A DNA stretch of 45,299 nucleotides from Cytophagales bacterium CG12_big_fil_rev_8_21_14_0_65_40_12 (GCA_002786855.1 PCUU01000022.1:1-45299); one strand, 5' to 3'. Shown: positions 31,432-40,900, counted from the stretch's first letter. The notes: a model not told the origin generated them from the letters alone. Numbers and translations: made by a program.

Positions 31432-33741
31432 TTATTTTTCATCAGGCAGGTCAATGTCGACATTGTTTCGATAGTCACCCATCAGATGTTCGGCAAAGAA
31501 ATACCACATCATTTTTTCATAGTAATCTCTTTTGCTACCGTATCCATGGCGAGAACCAGGAATTGGCATGTAATCGAAACGTTTACCAGCCTTCATTAAT
31601 TCATCGGCCAGCCTCATGCTGTTACCCGGATGCACGTTGTTATCAATTGTGCCATGCGTCAAGAGCAGATGTCCTTTAAGGTTTTTAGCTAATGAAGGAT
31701 TAGTCTTGATTTTCGCATCCCAAGTCGTTGTAGTGGTTTCATTACCATCTTTGTCTTTTTTGGTTTTGTCTTTTCTAACCACTCCATTATGGGTTTCAGA
31801 CCACCATTTGTTATAAATGTTGTTGTCATGATTACCAGCCGAAGATGCCGCGGCATCATAAAAATCCGGATAGGAAAGCAAGGCTGCACTAGACATAAAG
31901 CCTCCGCCTGAGTGGCCAAAGATCCCCACATTGTCCAAATCAATCCAAGTATGGCGTTCGGCCAATTGCTCTAAAGAACGCTTGTCATCTGCCAAAGCAT
32001 AATCTCTTAGGTTTTGGTAGCCATAAGTGTGGTAATATTTAGAACGCATTGGCGAACCACCTCTGTGGCCCATACTCACGACTATAAAACCCAATTGCGC
32101 CAAAGCAGTATTGTAACCACCCGTAATCGAGAAGTCATTACCGAAAGACTCGACTTGTGGGCCAGGATATACATAAGATATGATGGGGTATTTACGCGTA
32201 GAATCGAAGTCAAATGGCTTGTACATAACTCCATAAAGGTCGGTGATACCGTCATCGGCCTTCATGGTAAATCGCTCTGGCATTTTAAATCCTGCTTGCT
32301 GCAATAAGCTCAAATCAGCAGTTTCTAAATTCATGATCACAGTACCGTTATTGTCCTTCAATACCGAAGTAGGAGTGAAGTCCACTGCAGAGTAATTATC
32401 GACATAGAAACGATTGGTCTTGTTCATGTCCATTCGGTGATTACCGTTTTCAAGAGAAATTGCCTTAAAACCAGTGCCGTCAAAATTGGCCTTGTACATT
32501 AAAGCATAGTAAGGGTCGATGCCATCTTCTTTACCGAAAGCTTCGAAGTACACCTTTCTACCTAAAGTATCTACACTTTGAACATTACCAGTCACAAAGT
32601 AGCCTGAGTTGGTGATTTTGTTTTTCAATTGACCTGTTTGGCCATCGTAGAGGTACAATTGTCCCCAACCATTTCTTTCCGACCACCAAATCAATTCTTT
32701 GCCTTCTTCAAGAATCACCAATTGTTGGTAATCCCAGTTGAAATAGGGGTGATCTACATCTTGGAACAGTACTTTTACCTCGCCAGTTTTAGTGTCGATT
32801 ACACTAACATCCAAGGTGTCGCTGGTGCGGTTCATGCGGGTCATGTAGAGCTGTGCTGAGGTTTTGCCAGGTAGGTACGGGCTAATGGTTTGGTCAGTAT
32901 ACTTTGCGATATCAAGAATCATTCGTTCTTTGGTAGCTACATCGAAAATTTCAAGTTGTTCCTGTGGAACGTTCAATTCGCCTGGCATGGCATATTTATA
33001 AACTTCCAATTTTGGACGTGGATTGCTCAATTCATTGATCACGAAAAGCTCCTCCACTTTCCTAGCATCAGATCTATTCACAAAAAATTTGGCTTCATCT
33101 TCGAACCACCTTACCCTGGCCCTGCTCTTTTTGTCTTTTGTGGTATCACCTTGGTCGAAAGCATAGCTAAACCAACGCTCACCATCTTCCGTCAACTGCG
33201 TTTCCACCGAATCTTTATCTCCAGCCATCATCATGTACAGATTGTGATTTTTGGCGTAAGTGATATAGGTGCTGTCAGGAGAGTAGCCTGCCCAATTGTT
33301 TCGCTTTGGTTTTTTCTCGGTTGAATCGCCTTTGGTGATTCTTCTGGTGTTCAAATCAAACATATAGTCGATGCTGTCGACCATAAAGGTCAATGTCTTG
33401 TTATCGTCTTTTAGCTTGATTCCTTTGAGGTCAAGGTCATTATGATTCCATGGCTTGCGCGTCAATTCGCTCAATTGGCCAGCAAAATCTTTGTTGTCGA
33501 ACATTAAGCTTTTGGATTTCTTCACTGGGTCTACTACATAGAATTTCTTTCCAGAAGTAGTGGTGTAGGTATACCAAAACTTATCGCTGTCTTTGAACCA
33601 TTGAGGCGAAACGCGAGTGCTTTTGAGCAATTTGGATATGTTACTTGAGCTGAATTTTTCGGCAGCCTTGAAATTGGCTTTCTGTTGTGCCGAAACCTGA
33701 AACACCATGAGGGCCAGGATAAGAGTGAGTAGTTTTTTCAT
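31432..33741 (-). CDS. DPP-IV-like S9 peptidase
   Basis: Product of 769 residues from the ATG at 33741 (MKKLLTLILALMVFQVSAQQ, a good signal peptide); the open frame extends 17 codons further upstream without need. The first 480 residues are the DPP-IV-type propeller (WAGYSPDSTYITYAKNHNLYMM, NRSDARKVEELFVINELSNPRP), and the C-terminal alpha/beta-hydrolase has YPGPQVESFG, the nucleophile in FGHSGGGFMSSA, the Asp in THGTIDNNVHPG and the His in GSRHGYGSKRDYY. This family removes dipeptides, often Xaa-Pro, from N-termini. A lysine-rich insert (RKDKTKKDKDGNETTT) precedes the Asp. It is exported and stands alone, divergent from the M20 gene. Confidence 0.94.
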   Translation of the reverse strand: MKKLLTLILALMVFQVSAQQKANFKAAEKFSSSNISKLLKSTRVSPQWFKDSDKFWYTYTTTSGKKFYVVDPVKKSKSLMFDNKDFAGQLSELTRKPWNHNDLDLKGIKLKDDNKTLTFMVDSIDYMFDLNTRRITKGDSTEKKPKRNNWAGYSPDSTYITYAKNHNLYMMMAGDKDSVETQLTEDGERWFSYAFDQGDTTKDKKSRARVRWFEDEAKFFVNRSDARKVEELFVINELSNPRPKLEVYKYAMPGELNVPQEQLEIFDVATKERMILDIAKYTDQTISPYLPGKTSAQLYMTRMNRTSDTLDVSVIDTKTGEVKVLFQDVDHPYFNWDYQQLVILEEGKELIWWSERNGWGQLYLYDGQTGQLKNKITNSGYFVTGNVQSVDTLGRKVYFEAFGKEDGIDPYYALMYKANFDGTGFKAISLENGNHRMDMNKTNRFYVDNYSAVDFTPTSVLKDNNGTVIMNLETADLSLLQQAGFKMPERFTMKADDGITDLYGVMYKPFDFDSTRKYPIISYVYPGPQVESFGNDFSITGGYNTALAQLGFIVVSMGHRGGSPMRSKYYHTYGYQNLRDYALADDKRSLEQLAERHTWIDLDNVGIFGHSGGGFMSSAALLSYPDFYDAAASSAGNHDNNIYNKWWSETHNGVVRKDKTKKDKDGNETTTTTWDAKIKTNPSLAKNLKGHLLLTHGTIDNNVHPGNSMRLADELMKAGKRFDYMPIPGSRHGYGSKRDYYEKMMWYFFAEHLMGDYRNNVDIDLPDEK

Positions 33742-33937
33742 GTTTTGATGGTTGTTCAACTCAATAATAAACCCAATGCAGTTTATAAACAAAGCCTTTA
33801 TTTTATAGTCACAATTGGAGGGATGAACGGAGAGCCGCAGACCAGTAAATGCCGAATATTATCTGCTTTAGCATAAAACTCTTTCGGCCTTTTTGTATGT
33901 TAGGCTTTCCTTAATTTTAAGTCAAATCAAAAGCAAA

Positions 33938-35254
33938 ATGAAGCTCTTTTTAATCACTATTCTATCCGTATTTTTTATGTCCAATGCCTTTGCTCAGCTC
34001 GATAAAACCGAAAATCGGTTGATTAAATATGTGGATGAACATAACGAGCAATACCTAGATCTTTTGAAGGAATTGATCAACATCAACAGTGGTACCATGA
34101 ATTTCGATGGAGTGAGAAAAGTAGGTGATCGCCTAGGAAAAGAATTCGAAAAACTAGGCATGACTGTGAAATGGGTAGATGGAAGCGCTTTCAACCGTGC
34201 TGGACATTTGGTCGCCAGGATAGAAGGCGGCAAAGGGAAGAAAATTATGCTCATTGGCCATTTGGATACCGTTTTTGAGCCTGACAGTCCAAATCAAAAA
34301 TGGGAACAAGTAGATGAGTTTACCATCAAAGGCCCAGGCATAGCGGATATGAAGGGAGGAGATGTCATCATTCTTCAATCACTCGCAGCTTTGCACGATG
34401 CTGGGTTACTCAAGGATATGAATATCACCGTAGTAATGACGGGTGATGAGGAGCTTTCTGGAAAACCACTTTCGGCTTCGAAAGCTACACTTATCGAAAC
34501 GGCAAAATGGGCTGACATTGCTTTGGGTTTTGAAAATGGTGATGGTAATCCTGCCACAGTAAATGTGGCTAGAAGAAGCTCATCTGGCTGGACTTTAAAG
34601 GTGACGGGTAATGCTTCGCATTCATCGCAAATATTTAAGCCAGAAGTGGGTGCAGGGGCTATTTATGAGACTTCAAGAATCTTGTATCAATTTTATGAAG
34701 AGCTCTCAAAAGAAGAATACTTGACCTTCAACCCAGGAATGATTGCTGGTGGTACGCAAGTGGATTTTAGCGAAACAGAAAATAGGAGCTCCGCTTTTGG
34801 TAAAGACAATGTGGTGTCCAAAGATGCGATCGTTACAGGAGATATTCGTTGTTTGACACCTGAGCAACTTATAAGAACGCAAGAAACCATGAAGCGCATT
34901 GTAGCTAAGCACTTACCTCAAACCAATGCTGAAATCATTTTTGAAGAAGGTTATCCGCCTTTTGCGCCAACAGAAGGCAATTATCAATTGCTCAACTTGT
35001 TCAGTACCGTGAGTCAAGATTTGGGTTATGGTGAAGTCAATCCGGTAAATCCCGCAGACGCTGGAGCAGCGGATATTTCTTTTACATCTGGCTACATTGA
35101 AATGGGAATAGATGCCATGGGAATGTCTGGCGCTAATGACCACACCATCAATGAAACGGGTGATATCCGAGCTTTACCAAAGCAATCCAAAAGAGCAGCG
35201 GTATTGATGTACCGACTTTCTAAAGGAGTTAAAATGAATCGAGGGAAGGAGTAA
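33938..35254 (+). CDS. Exported M20 family metallopeptidase (carboxypeptidase G2-like)
   Basis: Product of 439 residues from the ATG at 33938 (MKLFLITILSVFFMSNAFAQ, signal peptide); the longer frame from 33893 adds 15 residues before the signal. The dizinc site of M20 is visible: IGHLDTVFEPD (His, Asp), GIADMKGG (bridging Asp), TGDEELSG (catalytic Glu and Zn Glu), GFENGDG (Glu/Asp ligand region) and MSGANDHTINETGDI (last His). The lid/dimerisation domain lies between (RRSSSGWTLKVTGNASHSSQ). CPG2-type enzymes cleave C-terminal glutamate or other residues. It is divergent from the DPP gene and followed by a tandem repeat tract. Confidence 0.92.
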   Translation: MKLFLITILSVFFMSNAFAQLDKTENRLIKYVDEHNEQYLDLLKELININSGTMNFDGVRKVGDRLGKEFEKLGMTVKWVDGSAFNRAGHLVARIEGGKGKKIMLIGHLDTVFEPDSPNQKWEQVDEFTIKGPGIADMKGGDVIILQSLAALHDAGLLKDMNITVVMTGDEELSGKPLSASKATLIETAKWADIALGFENGDGNPATVNVARRSSSGWTLKVTGNASHSSQIFKPEVGAGAIYETSRILYQFYEELSKEEYLTFNPGMIAGGTQVDFSETENRSSAFGKDNVVSKDAIVTGDIRCLTPEQLIRTQETMKRIVAKHLPQTNAEIIFEEGYPPFAPTEGNYQLLNLFSTVSQDLGYGEVNPVNPADAGAADISFTSGYIEMGIDAMGMSGANDHTINETGDIRALPKQSKRAAVLMYRLSKGVKMNRGKE

Positions 35255-35278
35255 AGTGTTGATGTGTTGGAGTGTTGA

Positions 35279-35357
35279 GGTGTTGAAGTTTTGATGTGTT
35301 GGGGTAATAAGGTGTTGAAGTTTTGAAGTGTTGGGGTAATAAGGTGTTGAAATTTTT
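35279..35357. repeat. Tandem 32-bp repeat array
   Basis: Two complete 32-base copies (35279-35310 and 35311-35342) differ at one position, then a third partial copy begins at 35343. Each is built from GTGTTGA-type sub-units, and similar pieces (GTGTTGATGTGTTGG) lie just before 35279. It is directly after the M20 stop, in a 213-base gap with no gene. The strong strand asymmetry (G/T on one strand) is typical of slippage-generated arrays. Confidence 0.85.
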
Positions 35358-35374
35358 AGCTGTTTAAGGTCTTA

Positions 35375-35453
35375 GCCCTGAAGGGGCGATGTACTCTAAG
35401 AATGGGCATAGCCCATTCCCAAAAATAGCTTTTCTGTTGAGCCCTGAAAGGGC
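35375..35453. repeat. Short-palindrome repeat cluster (family A)
   Basis: Three hairpins in a row: GCCCT-GAA-GGGGC (35375-35387), GAATGGGC-ATA-GCCCATTC (35400-35418) and GCCCT-GAA-AGGGC (35441-35453) followed by GAAATAT. The same units recur at 42386-42703; the string GCCCTGAARGGGCGAAATAT is shared (R is A here, G there). This is an intergenic REP-like repeat family between the M20 and acyl-CoA reductase genes. Confidence 0.8.
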
Positions 35454-35467
35454 GAAATATTAAAACT

Positions 35468-36478
35468 TCAAATCCCACTTAAAAACTCCAAAGTATCCAC
35501 ACCATCGGCATAATCCCAATGCTCGGGGTTTTGTGCTTTGCCTAATGGTAAACTCCCTTCGTACCAAGCATTGGCAGAAACTACGCATTGGATTTTCTCT
35601 GAGTTGGTGGCTAAGACGAGATCAAGCTCTGCTGGGCTATTATAATATTCATAAAACAGCACAGAGATTGGAGATACAAGTTCTTCGCTTTCTCGCATCA
35701 AAAAGAAGCCAGAATCTAGGTGCGGCTCTTTATTGACAAGGTAAATGGATTTATTATAGTCGTAGTTGTTTCGGTATTTATGATGATCTAAAACCTTTTC
35801 ATAGCCTAAAAGTGCATCGATCAATCTTGGTAATTCGTAGCCTTTTGGCACATAGACCTTAGACACATTCCTACAACCCAAACCAAAATATTGAAAGTAA
35901 TCATCGCCAAAAGCCTTCAGTTCTTCTTTCGTTTCTTCACCATTTAAAACAGCGATGGCCGTTCTGTTTTGGCGGATAATATGGGGTTTGCTTGCAAAAT
36001 AATGTTTGAAGTAACGTGCGCTATTGTCAGATCCCGTGGCAATGATGGCATCCGCATCGTTCATCCTTTCAACCAACACAATTTGCTGACCCATTTCCTC
36101 AGAAATAGATTTAATCTCATTGATCATGAATTGCATCAGGTAAGTATCTTGCGAAGAAAGCTTCACATGAGCGATGTGTCCAGCAATAAGCACTGAAAGC
36201 AAATCATGAAAACCAACCAGTGGGATATTGCCAGCCATCACCAATCCGACTTTCATGGGCTTTTTTGGTGACAAAGTATAAGGTGCAGTCCATTTAATCA
36301 ATTGTGTTTCATTCAGTACTTTACCCCAAGCCGATAAAGCAGCACTTACGCTTTCAGCGGTAAACCAACTATTTCCATTTCCGGCACTGTAGCAAATCTC
36401 CTCTAATTGGTCTTGATCTATTGAATTTAGGCGGCTGCCCAGTTGGTGGAAAACTTCGATTCTTTTTTGAACAGTCAT
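35468..36478 (-). CDS. Acyl-CoA reductase (LuxC-type)
   Basis: Product of 336 residues from the ATG at 36478 (MTVQKRIEVFHQLGSRL); a TTG seven codons upstream is less likely. It matches the LuxC/acyl-CoA reductase family: MKVGLVMAGNIPLVGFHDLLSVLIAGH, AIIATGSDNSARYFKHYF, the catalytic-Cys region YFGLGCRNVSKVYVP and a C-terminal WDYADGVDTLEFL. Members reduce fatty acyl-CoA or acyl groups to aldehyde with NAD(P)H. In Bacteroidota the gene is often next to a ferredoxin gene, as here, but its physiological product is not settled. It is divergent from the ferredoxin gene across 151 bases. It may be involved in lipid or wax-like metabolism. Confidence 0.88.
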   Translation of the reverse strand: MTVQKRIEVFHQLGSRLNSIDQDQLEEICYSAGNGNSWFTAESVSAALSAWGKVLNETQLIKWTAPYTLSPKKPMKVGLVMAGNIPLVGFHDLLSVLIAGHIAHVKLSSQDTYLMQFMINEIKSISEEMGQQIVLVERMNDADAIIATGSDNSARYFKHYFASKPHIIRQNRTAIAVLNGEETKEELKAFGDDYFQYFGLGCRNVSKVYVPKGYELPRLIDALLGYEKVLDHHKYRNNYDYNKSIYLVNKEPHLDSGFFLMRESEELVSPISVLFYEYYNSPAELDLVLATNSEKIQCVVSANAWYEGSLPLGKAQNPEHWDYADGVDTLEFLSGI

Positions 36479-36513
36479 ATTTTGCAAACGTTGGGGCAAA
36501 AATACACCTAATG

Positions 36514-36546
36514 TTTACTTCAAAGTCAAATTAGTGATTAGTTTTG
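36514..36546 (+). promoter_or_regulatory. Candidate promoter of the ferredoxin gene
   Basis: TAGTTTTG (36539-36546) fits the -7 box TAnnTTTG; TTTA (36514-36517) lies 21 bases upstream as a one-mismatch -33 box. It is 83 bases before the ATG, in the 151-base divergent region. Confidence 0.35.
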
Positions 36547-36602
36547 CGCCAAATATGTTGAACATTAGGAAACTTCTTAGGTTCAATTATGTTAGCGAGT
36601 AG

Positions 36603-36974
<372 letters not shown>

Positions 36975-36992
36975 TATGTGATAAGAATTGAA

Positions 36993-37020
36993 AAGAGGCT
37001 TCCCATCGGAAGCCTTTTTT
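36993..37020 (+). terminator. Terminator of the ferredoxin gene
   Basis: AGGCTTCC (36996-37003), loop CATC, GGAAGCCT (37008-37015), then T residues. It probably also limits the convergent lipoprotein gene, as four A residues precede the stem. Confidence 0.87.
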
Positions 37021-37027
37021 GTTACGT

Positions 37028-37519
37028 TCACTCGAAAAAAGCCAGTCGATTAAAACTTTGACTACCAACGCAGTTTGCGTTTGGTGGGCAGGGCGGATAA
37101 ATGAATTTCAATATTGAGTTTTGATCACTGAAAGTGATAGTCACTTCCTGAATATATTGATCAGATGTTAAAATTAGGTCTTCAATTTCCGAAGGTAAGT
37201 TTTGAAAATCATCAGTTAGGTAAACCTGTTCGAAGGAAAGTTGGAGTTTGTCTTCTTCTAGGATGAATTTCCCTTCTGCCCTGTAAGTAAAGCCTATTAC
37301 ATCATTCAAATTACCATCTTTTATCACCCTGGCAAGAGTGCTGAAAGTGCCATCACCATTAAATTGATATAGCAAAGAACTAGAGCTACCATCATCGAAG
37401 GCATAGTTTTCGGCTGATATCCAAGTGCCCTCTAAAGCCTTCAAGTTTTGCTTATCTTCATTACAGGAAGTAATTAAGACAAGTGCGATAAGAAGGGTAA
37501 ATATGTTTCTAAATTCCAT
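37028..37519 (-). CDS. Lipocalin-like lipoprotein
   Basis: Product of 163 residues. The signal MEFRNIFTLLIALVLITSC ends in a lipobox, so the protein is lipid-anchored through Cys19. The remainder fits the small lipocalin-like domain of Bacteroidota: LEGTWISAENYAF, YQFNGDGTFSTLAR, GFTYRAEGKFILEEDKLQLSFEQVYL, then strands QEVTITFSDQNSILKFIYP. Two late cysteines (CPPNANC) could form a disulfide. Function is not known. It ends 7 bases from the ferredoxin terminator and lies upstream of the permease/padR operon on the same strand, separated from that operon's end by about 106 bases. Confidence 0.75.
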   Translation of the reverse strand: MEFRNIFTLLIALVLITSCNEDKQNLKALEGTWISAENYAFDDGSSSSLLYQFNGDGTFSTLARVIKDGNLNDVIGFTYRAEGKFILEEDKLQLSFEQVYLTDDFQNLPSEIEDLILTSDQYIQEVTITFSDQNSILKFIYPPCPPNANCVGSQSFNRLAFFE

Positions 37520-37625
37520 AAGACTGTTCTTTTGACTGATTTCGGTTATTAGACCCGATCACTTTCCAAACGGTTGTATTTATGATTATAGAAATTCAAT
37601 ATATCTGAAGAATGAATTTCCCATA

Positions 37626-40232
37626 TTACTCACTCCTCAAACTCCGAGCAGGATTGACTTTGGCCGTTTTGTAGGTCTGCATGGCAACGGTGAACCAAGC
37701 AATAAGCAGAGCAGCTAGGCCAGCACTTAAGAAATACCAAGCTTTCAAATCGATTTGGTAAGCGAAACCTTCCAGCCATGTCGACATAAAATAGTAGCTG
37801 ATGGGTATGGCGATCACAATAGCTACAGCAATCATTTTGTTGAAATCAGATGACAACAATCGAACAATACTTAGACTGCTAGCACCCAGCGCTTTTCTAA
37901 TACCAATTTCTTTAAATCGTCTCTCTGCTGTAAAGGCGGCAAGCCCAAATAAACCGAGGCATGAAATAATGATTGCGATGCCCCCGAAATATTTAGACAG
38001 GATGGAGACTCGCTCTTCTGCCGCATATTGTTGCGCGTAATCTTGATCAAGAAAACTGTAATTGAACTCGAAATCAGGATTGTATTCTTTATAAATTGAT
38101 TCAATCCTTTCAATGGTAGCGCGCTCTTGTCCGGGTTCAATTCTTACCAAAATATTGGTTAAGAACTTGTCATCCAATTTGAAAAACATAGGGGTGATGG
38201 TTTCGTGAAGAGATGCGAAGTTAAAATCCTTTACCACACCAATAATCTGCATATCGTTACCCCACAGGTTGATTGTTTTACCAATAGGATCCTGATAACC
38301 AATGGTTTCAATTGCTTTTTCATTGAGAATAATTTTGGATATGTCAGTGGTGAAGTCTCTTGAAAAACTTCTTCCTGCTGTAATTTCAACCCCAAGGGTT
38401 TCAATAAAGTCATAAGAAACCGTCATGTTACCAAATCGGGTATTAACATCGGGGTTTTCTGTTGGCCAGTGAACACCTGTTGTATAGCTACCACCACTGA
38501 TGATGGTGTGAGAAGTTGCACCTGCATTAATTATTCCCGGGCTGTTTTGAAGTTGATCTAAGAACACATCAAGTTTTTCTGTCAGTTGACCCTCGTTGGC
38601 AAAGAGGATTAGATTTTCCTTGCGATAGCCCAAGTTTTTAGATTGGACATATTCAATCTGTTTGGAAACTATAATCACTGAGACAATGAGTATTACGGAA
38701 AGCGTAAATTGAAATACGACCAACCCTTTTCTCGCCCAAAGCTCGCCAAGAGAGCTTTTTACGTGACCTTTAAGTATAGTCGTGGCTTTAAATGCCGACA
38801 GATAAAGCGCTGGATAACTTCCAGCAACAAATCCAGTACCTACTAAAATGATCAATAATGAAATTAAAAGTTCAGAAGAGAAACGAAGTGAAATCTCTTT
38901 GCCAGTAATAATATTGAACTGAGGCAACAGAGTAACCACCAAAGCCAAAGCGACCAATATCGCAATAAGTGTCATGAGAAAAGACTCTTGTAAATATTGT
39001 GCAACTAAGGTTTTACGTTCAGCGCCTATGGCTTTTTTAACACCCACTTCTTTGACCCTACGCGAGGCCTTGGCCGTTGAAAGGTTCATAAAGTTGATGC
39101 AAGCAATCAATAAAATGAAAATGGAGATGATCGAGAACAGATTCACGTACTCAATGCGGCCTCCGGCCTGAACACCGTTTTCATAATTCGAAAATAAGTA
39201 TTTATCAGAGTAGGGACGTAGATAGGGACTCACATTAGACCCAGGGTTCTTTTCCTTAACAAAACCCGCAATTTTTTGATTTAATATAGCAATATCAGTT
39301 CCCTTGGTTACCACAGCGTAGGTCAGGGCATTGTAATTTCCCCAATGGACACCATCTCCTAAAATTTCAGCAAATACTTTGAAAGGCAGAACAAACTGAA
39401 AGTCTTCTGTAGAATTATGGCGGACGTCTTCAAAGATTCCTGAGACTTGAAAATCCTGACTAAACTGTAGCAATTGCCAACTCAAAGTTTTACCCATTGC
39501 AGCTTCTGGACTTCCAAATAAGCTAGTGGCCAGGCTTTTTGAAAGCACGATACGCGATTTGTCTTTTAGCACTTCGCTGGGCTTGCCATAAAGCAATGGG
39601 AAAGTAAATACCTCAAAGTACTTTTCGCTGGCAAACCTGCCTTCGGTTTTAATGGTTTTTTCTTCGGTGCTTAAGGGCATTTTGCCGAACCAGAAAGAGG
39701 GTGTGGCTTGAATACCTATTTCGATCTCTGGAATTTCAGCTTCTAAAGCTTGGGCCAGAAGAGCTTGAGTATCTTCTTGGGTATTGATGGCACCAGATTC
39801 CTCGTGCATCGTCAAGACTTGGAAAAGTTGAGAGTCTAGCTCGTGAAATTTATCTACGCTGCGTTCATCACTCACCCAAAGGTAAATGAACAGAGCGCAG
39901 GCCAATCCGCTAGAAAGGCCAATTAGGTTGATTAGAAATGCACTTTTATACTTTAAATAGCTTCTGAATGTGATTTTTAGGTTGTGTTTAAACATGCCGT
40001 AATAATTGAGTTGTTGTTTTCCTTTTGATTTTCCGATCATGCTGGGCCTAAAAAGCCTGAGCACGTCTTTTACAAATAGCTTCTTTGCTATTTTCGCGCC
40101 TTGTTTTTCAACCCTGAGGTCAAATCTTTCAAGTAAATCACCTTCAATATCTTCCTTGTACTCAGCCTTGCAGAACCACCTGAAGAACTTGAGCCAAAAT
40201 TTTGAAGGTGCATTATCATCATGTGACCGCAT
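37626..40232 (-). CDS. Duplicated FtsX/MacB-type ABC permease with N-terminal prefix domain (copy 2)
   Basis: Product of 868 residues. The prefix (PSKFWLKFFRWFCKAEYKEDIEGDLLERFDLRV, LFRPSM) is clearly homologous to that of the 3636-6272 permease, as are the two MacB-like halves: helices NLIGLSSGLACALFIYLWV, FSIISIFILLIACINFM, then the coupling motif RRVKEVGVKKAIGA and a second RRFKEIGIRKALGAS. The C-terminus ends SLRSE, as in copy 1. It starts 5 bases after the padR2 stop, again an operon. No ATPase gene is adjacent. The two permeases are diverged in the periplasmic domains, so they probably differ in substrate or partner. Confidence 0.9.
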   Translation of the reverse strand: MRSHDDNAPSKFWLKFFRWFCKAEYKEDIEGDLLERFDLRVEKQGAKIAKKLFVKDVLRLFRPSMIGKSKGKQQLNYYGMFKHNLKITFRSYLKYKSAFLINLIGLSSGLACALFIYLWVSDERSVDKFHELDSQLFQVLTMHEESGAINTQEDTQALLAQALEAEIPEIEIGIQATPSFWFGKMPLSTEEKTIKTEGRFASEKYFEVFTFPLLYGKPSEVLKDKSRIVLSKSLATSLFGSPEAAMGKTLSWQLLQFSQDFQVSGIFEDVRHNSTEDFQFVLPFKVFAEILGDGVHWGNYNALTYAVVTKGTDIAILNQKIAGFVKEKNPGSNVSPYLRPYSDKYLFSNYENGVQAGGRIEYVNLFSIISIFILLIACINFMNLSTAKASRRVKEVGVKKAIGAERKTLVAQYLQESFLMTLIAILVALALVVTLLPQFNIITGKEISLRFSSELLISLLIILVGTGFVAGSYPALYLSAFKATTILKGHVKSSLGELWARKGLVVFQFTLSVILIVSVIIVSKQIEYVQSKNLGYRKENLILFANEGQLTEKLDVFLDQLQNSPGIINAGATSHTIISGGSYTTGVHWPTENPDVNTRFGNMTVSYDFIETLGVEITAGRSFSRDFTTDISKIILNEKAIETIGYQDPIGKTINLWGNDMQIIGVVKDFNFASLHETITPMFFKLDDKFLTNILVRIEPGQERATIERIESIYKEYNPDFEFNYSFLDQDYAQQYAAEERVSILSKYFGGIAIIISCLGLFGLAAFTAERRFKEIGIRKALGASSLSIVRLLSSDFNKMIAVAIVIAIPISYYFMSTWLEGFAYQIDLKAWYFLSAGLAALLIAWFTVAMQTYKTAKVNPARSLRSE

Positions 40233-40237
40233 GATGT

Positions 40238-40567
40238 TTAATCGTTAAGTGAGATTTCAGGAATTGCATTCCACATGCTCATTCTTTGTTCTTTTGCTTC
40301 GCGAAGCTCTTTTTTGCCCAAATTGGTTACTGTGAAATAGCGTTTTCTTTTGCCGCCTCTTGTTTTAGTAGCCTCACCAAATTCTGAAGTCAGAAGACCT
40401 TTGTCTTCCAGTCTTCTCAAAACCGTTTGTAAAGCGCCAATACTCACCGACCTTTTCAATCGAGATTCCATCTCTTCGATAATCGAAACCCCATAAGCTT
40501 CGCCATGCAGAATAGCTACGGTGAGGAGTACGATTTCTTCAAATTCACCAAGATGATGTTTGCCCAT
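40238..40567 (-). CDS. PadR family transcriptional regulator (copy 2)
   Basis: Product of 109 residues (MGKHHLGEFEEIVLLTVAIL). The winged-helix elements are EAYGVSIIEEMESRL, SVSIGALQTVLRRLEDKGLL and the wing RGGKRKRYFTVTNLGKKEL. It is a paralogue of the 3292-3636 protein and is encoded directly before the second permease. PadR proteins commonly repress their own operon. The 27-bp spacing of the ACTACA core to the ATG, shared with copy 1, supports autoregulation at a conserved site. Confidence 0.93.
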   Translation of the reverse strand: MGKHHLGEFEEIVLLTVAILHGEAYGVSIIEEMESRLKRSVSIGALQTVLRRLEDKGLLTSEFGEATKTRGGKRKRYFTVTNLGKKELREAKEQRMSMWNAIPEISLND

Positions 40568-40586
40568 ATTCTTATTATTTGCCTTA

Positions 40587-40649
40587 AATGTAGTTAATAT
40601 AAAAAAGGATGCAAGAGAAGACCTGAATTATTTTTACCTTGATTGTAGT
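40587..40649 (-). promoter_or_regulatory. ACTACA repeat pair upstream of padR2 (candidate operator)
   Basis: On the minus strand ACTACA is at 40594-40589, 27 bp before the ATG, within TTAACTACATTTAAGGC, and again at 40649-40644 within AAACTACAATCAAGG. The step is 55 bp (about five turns), compared with 43 bp in front of padR1. The common core in all four sites is ACTACAWTYNAGG or close to it. Confidence 0.5.
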
Positions 40650-40714
40650 TTATATTAATTGTCTTCCTCGATGGATGTAATATCAGAAGCCCAATATTTT
40701 CACGGATGTCCACC

Positions 40715-40731
40715 CTCCTCACTGTGAGGAG
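40715..40731. other. Small hairpin in the 333-base gap between padR2 and the PIN gene
   Basis: CTCCTCA-CTG-TGAGGAG (40715-40731) is a perfect 7-bp stem. The gap at 40568-40900 also contains the padR2 operator pair and a run of eight G at 40861-40868, but no gene that I can support. The hairpin has no T run and is not an obvious terminator. Confidence 0.4.
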
Positions 40732-40900
40732 CAAACCGAGCGATAGCTAAGGCTTATGACGCGACAGTCTATCTGTTTATTGAGTGGGTTTGGACAGAGT
40801 CCTGAATTATAAGTGTCACAAGCCCCGCAAAAAGGCGGATAAATCAGAGAATCTGCAACTGGGGGGGGTAACAAGGATCAGAATGGTTTGAGAACTGACG

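Noticed and set aside
31374-31679. 101-codon plus-strand frame covering the DPP terminator
   Set aside because: Antisense to the end of the S9 gene and runs through a strong terminator hairpin.
35279-35357. Possible CRISPR or origin iterons
   Set aside because: Direct head-to-tail repeats without spacers and no replication genes nearby; a simple tandem array is sufficient.
40671-40727. Very short plus-strand frame starting MDVISEAQYF after padR2
   Set aside because: Only 18 codons and ends inside a hairpin; no evidence of translation.
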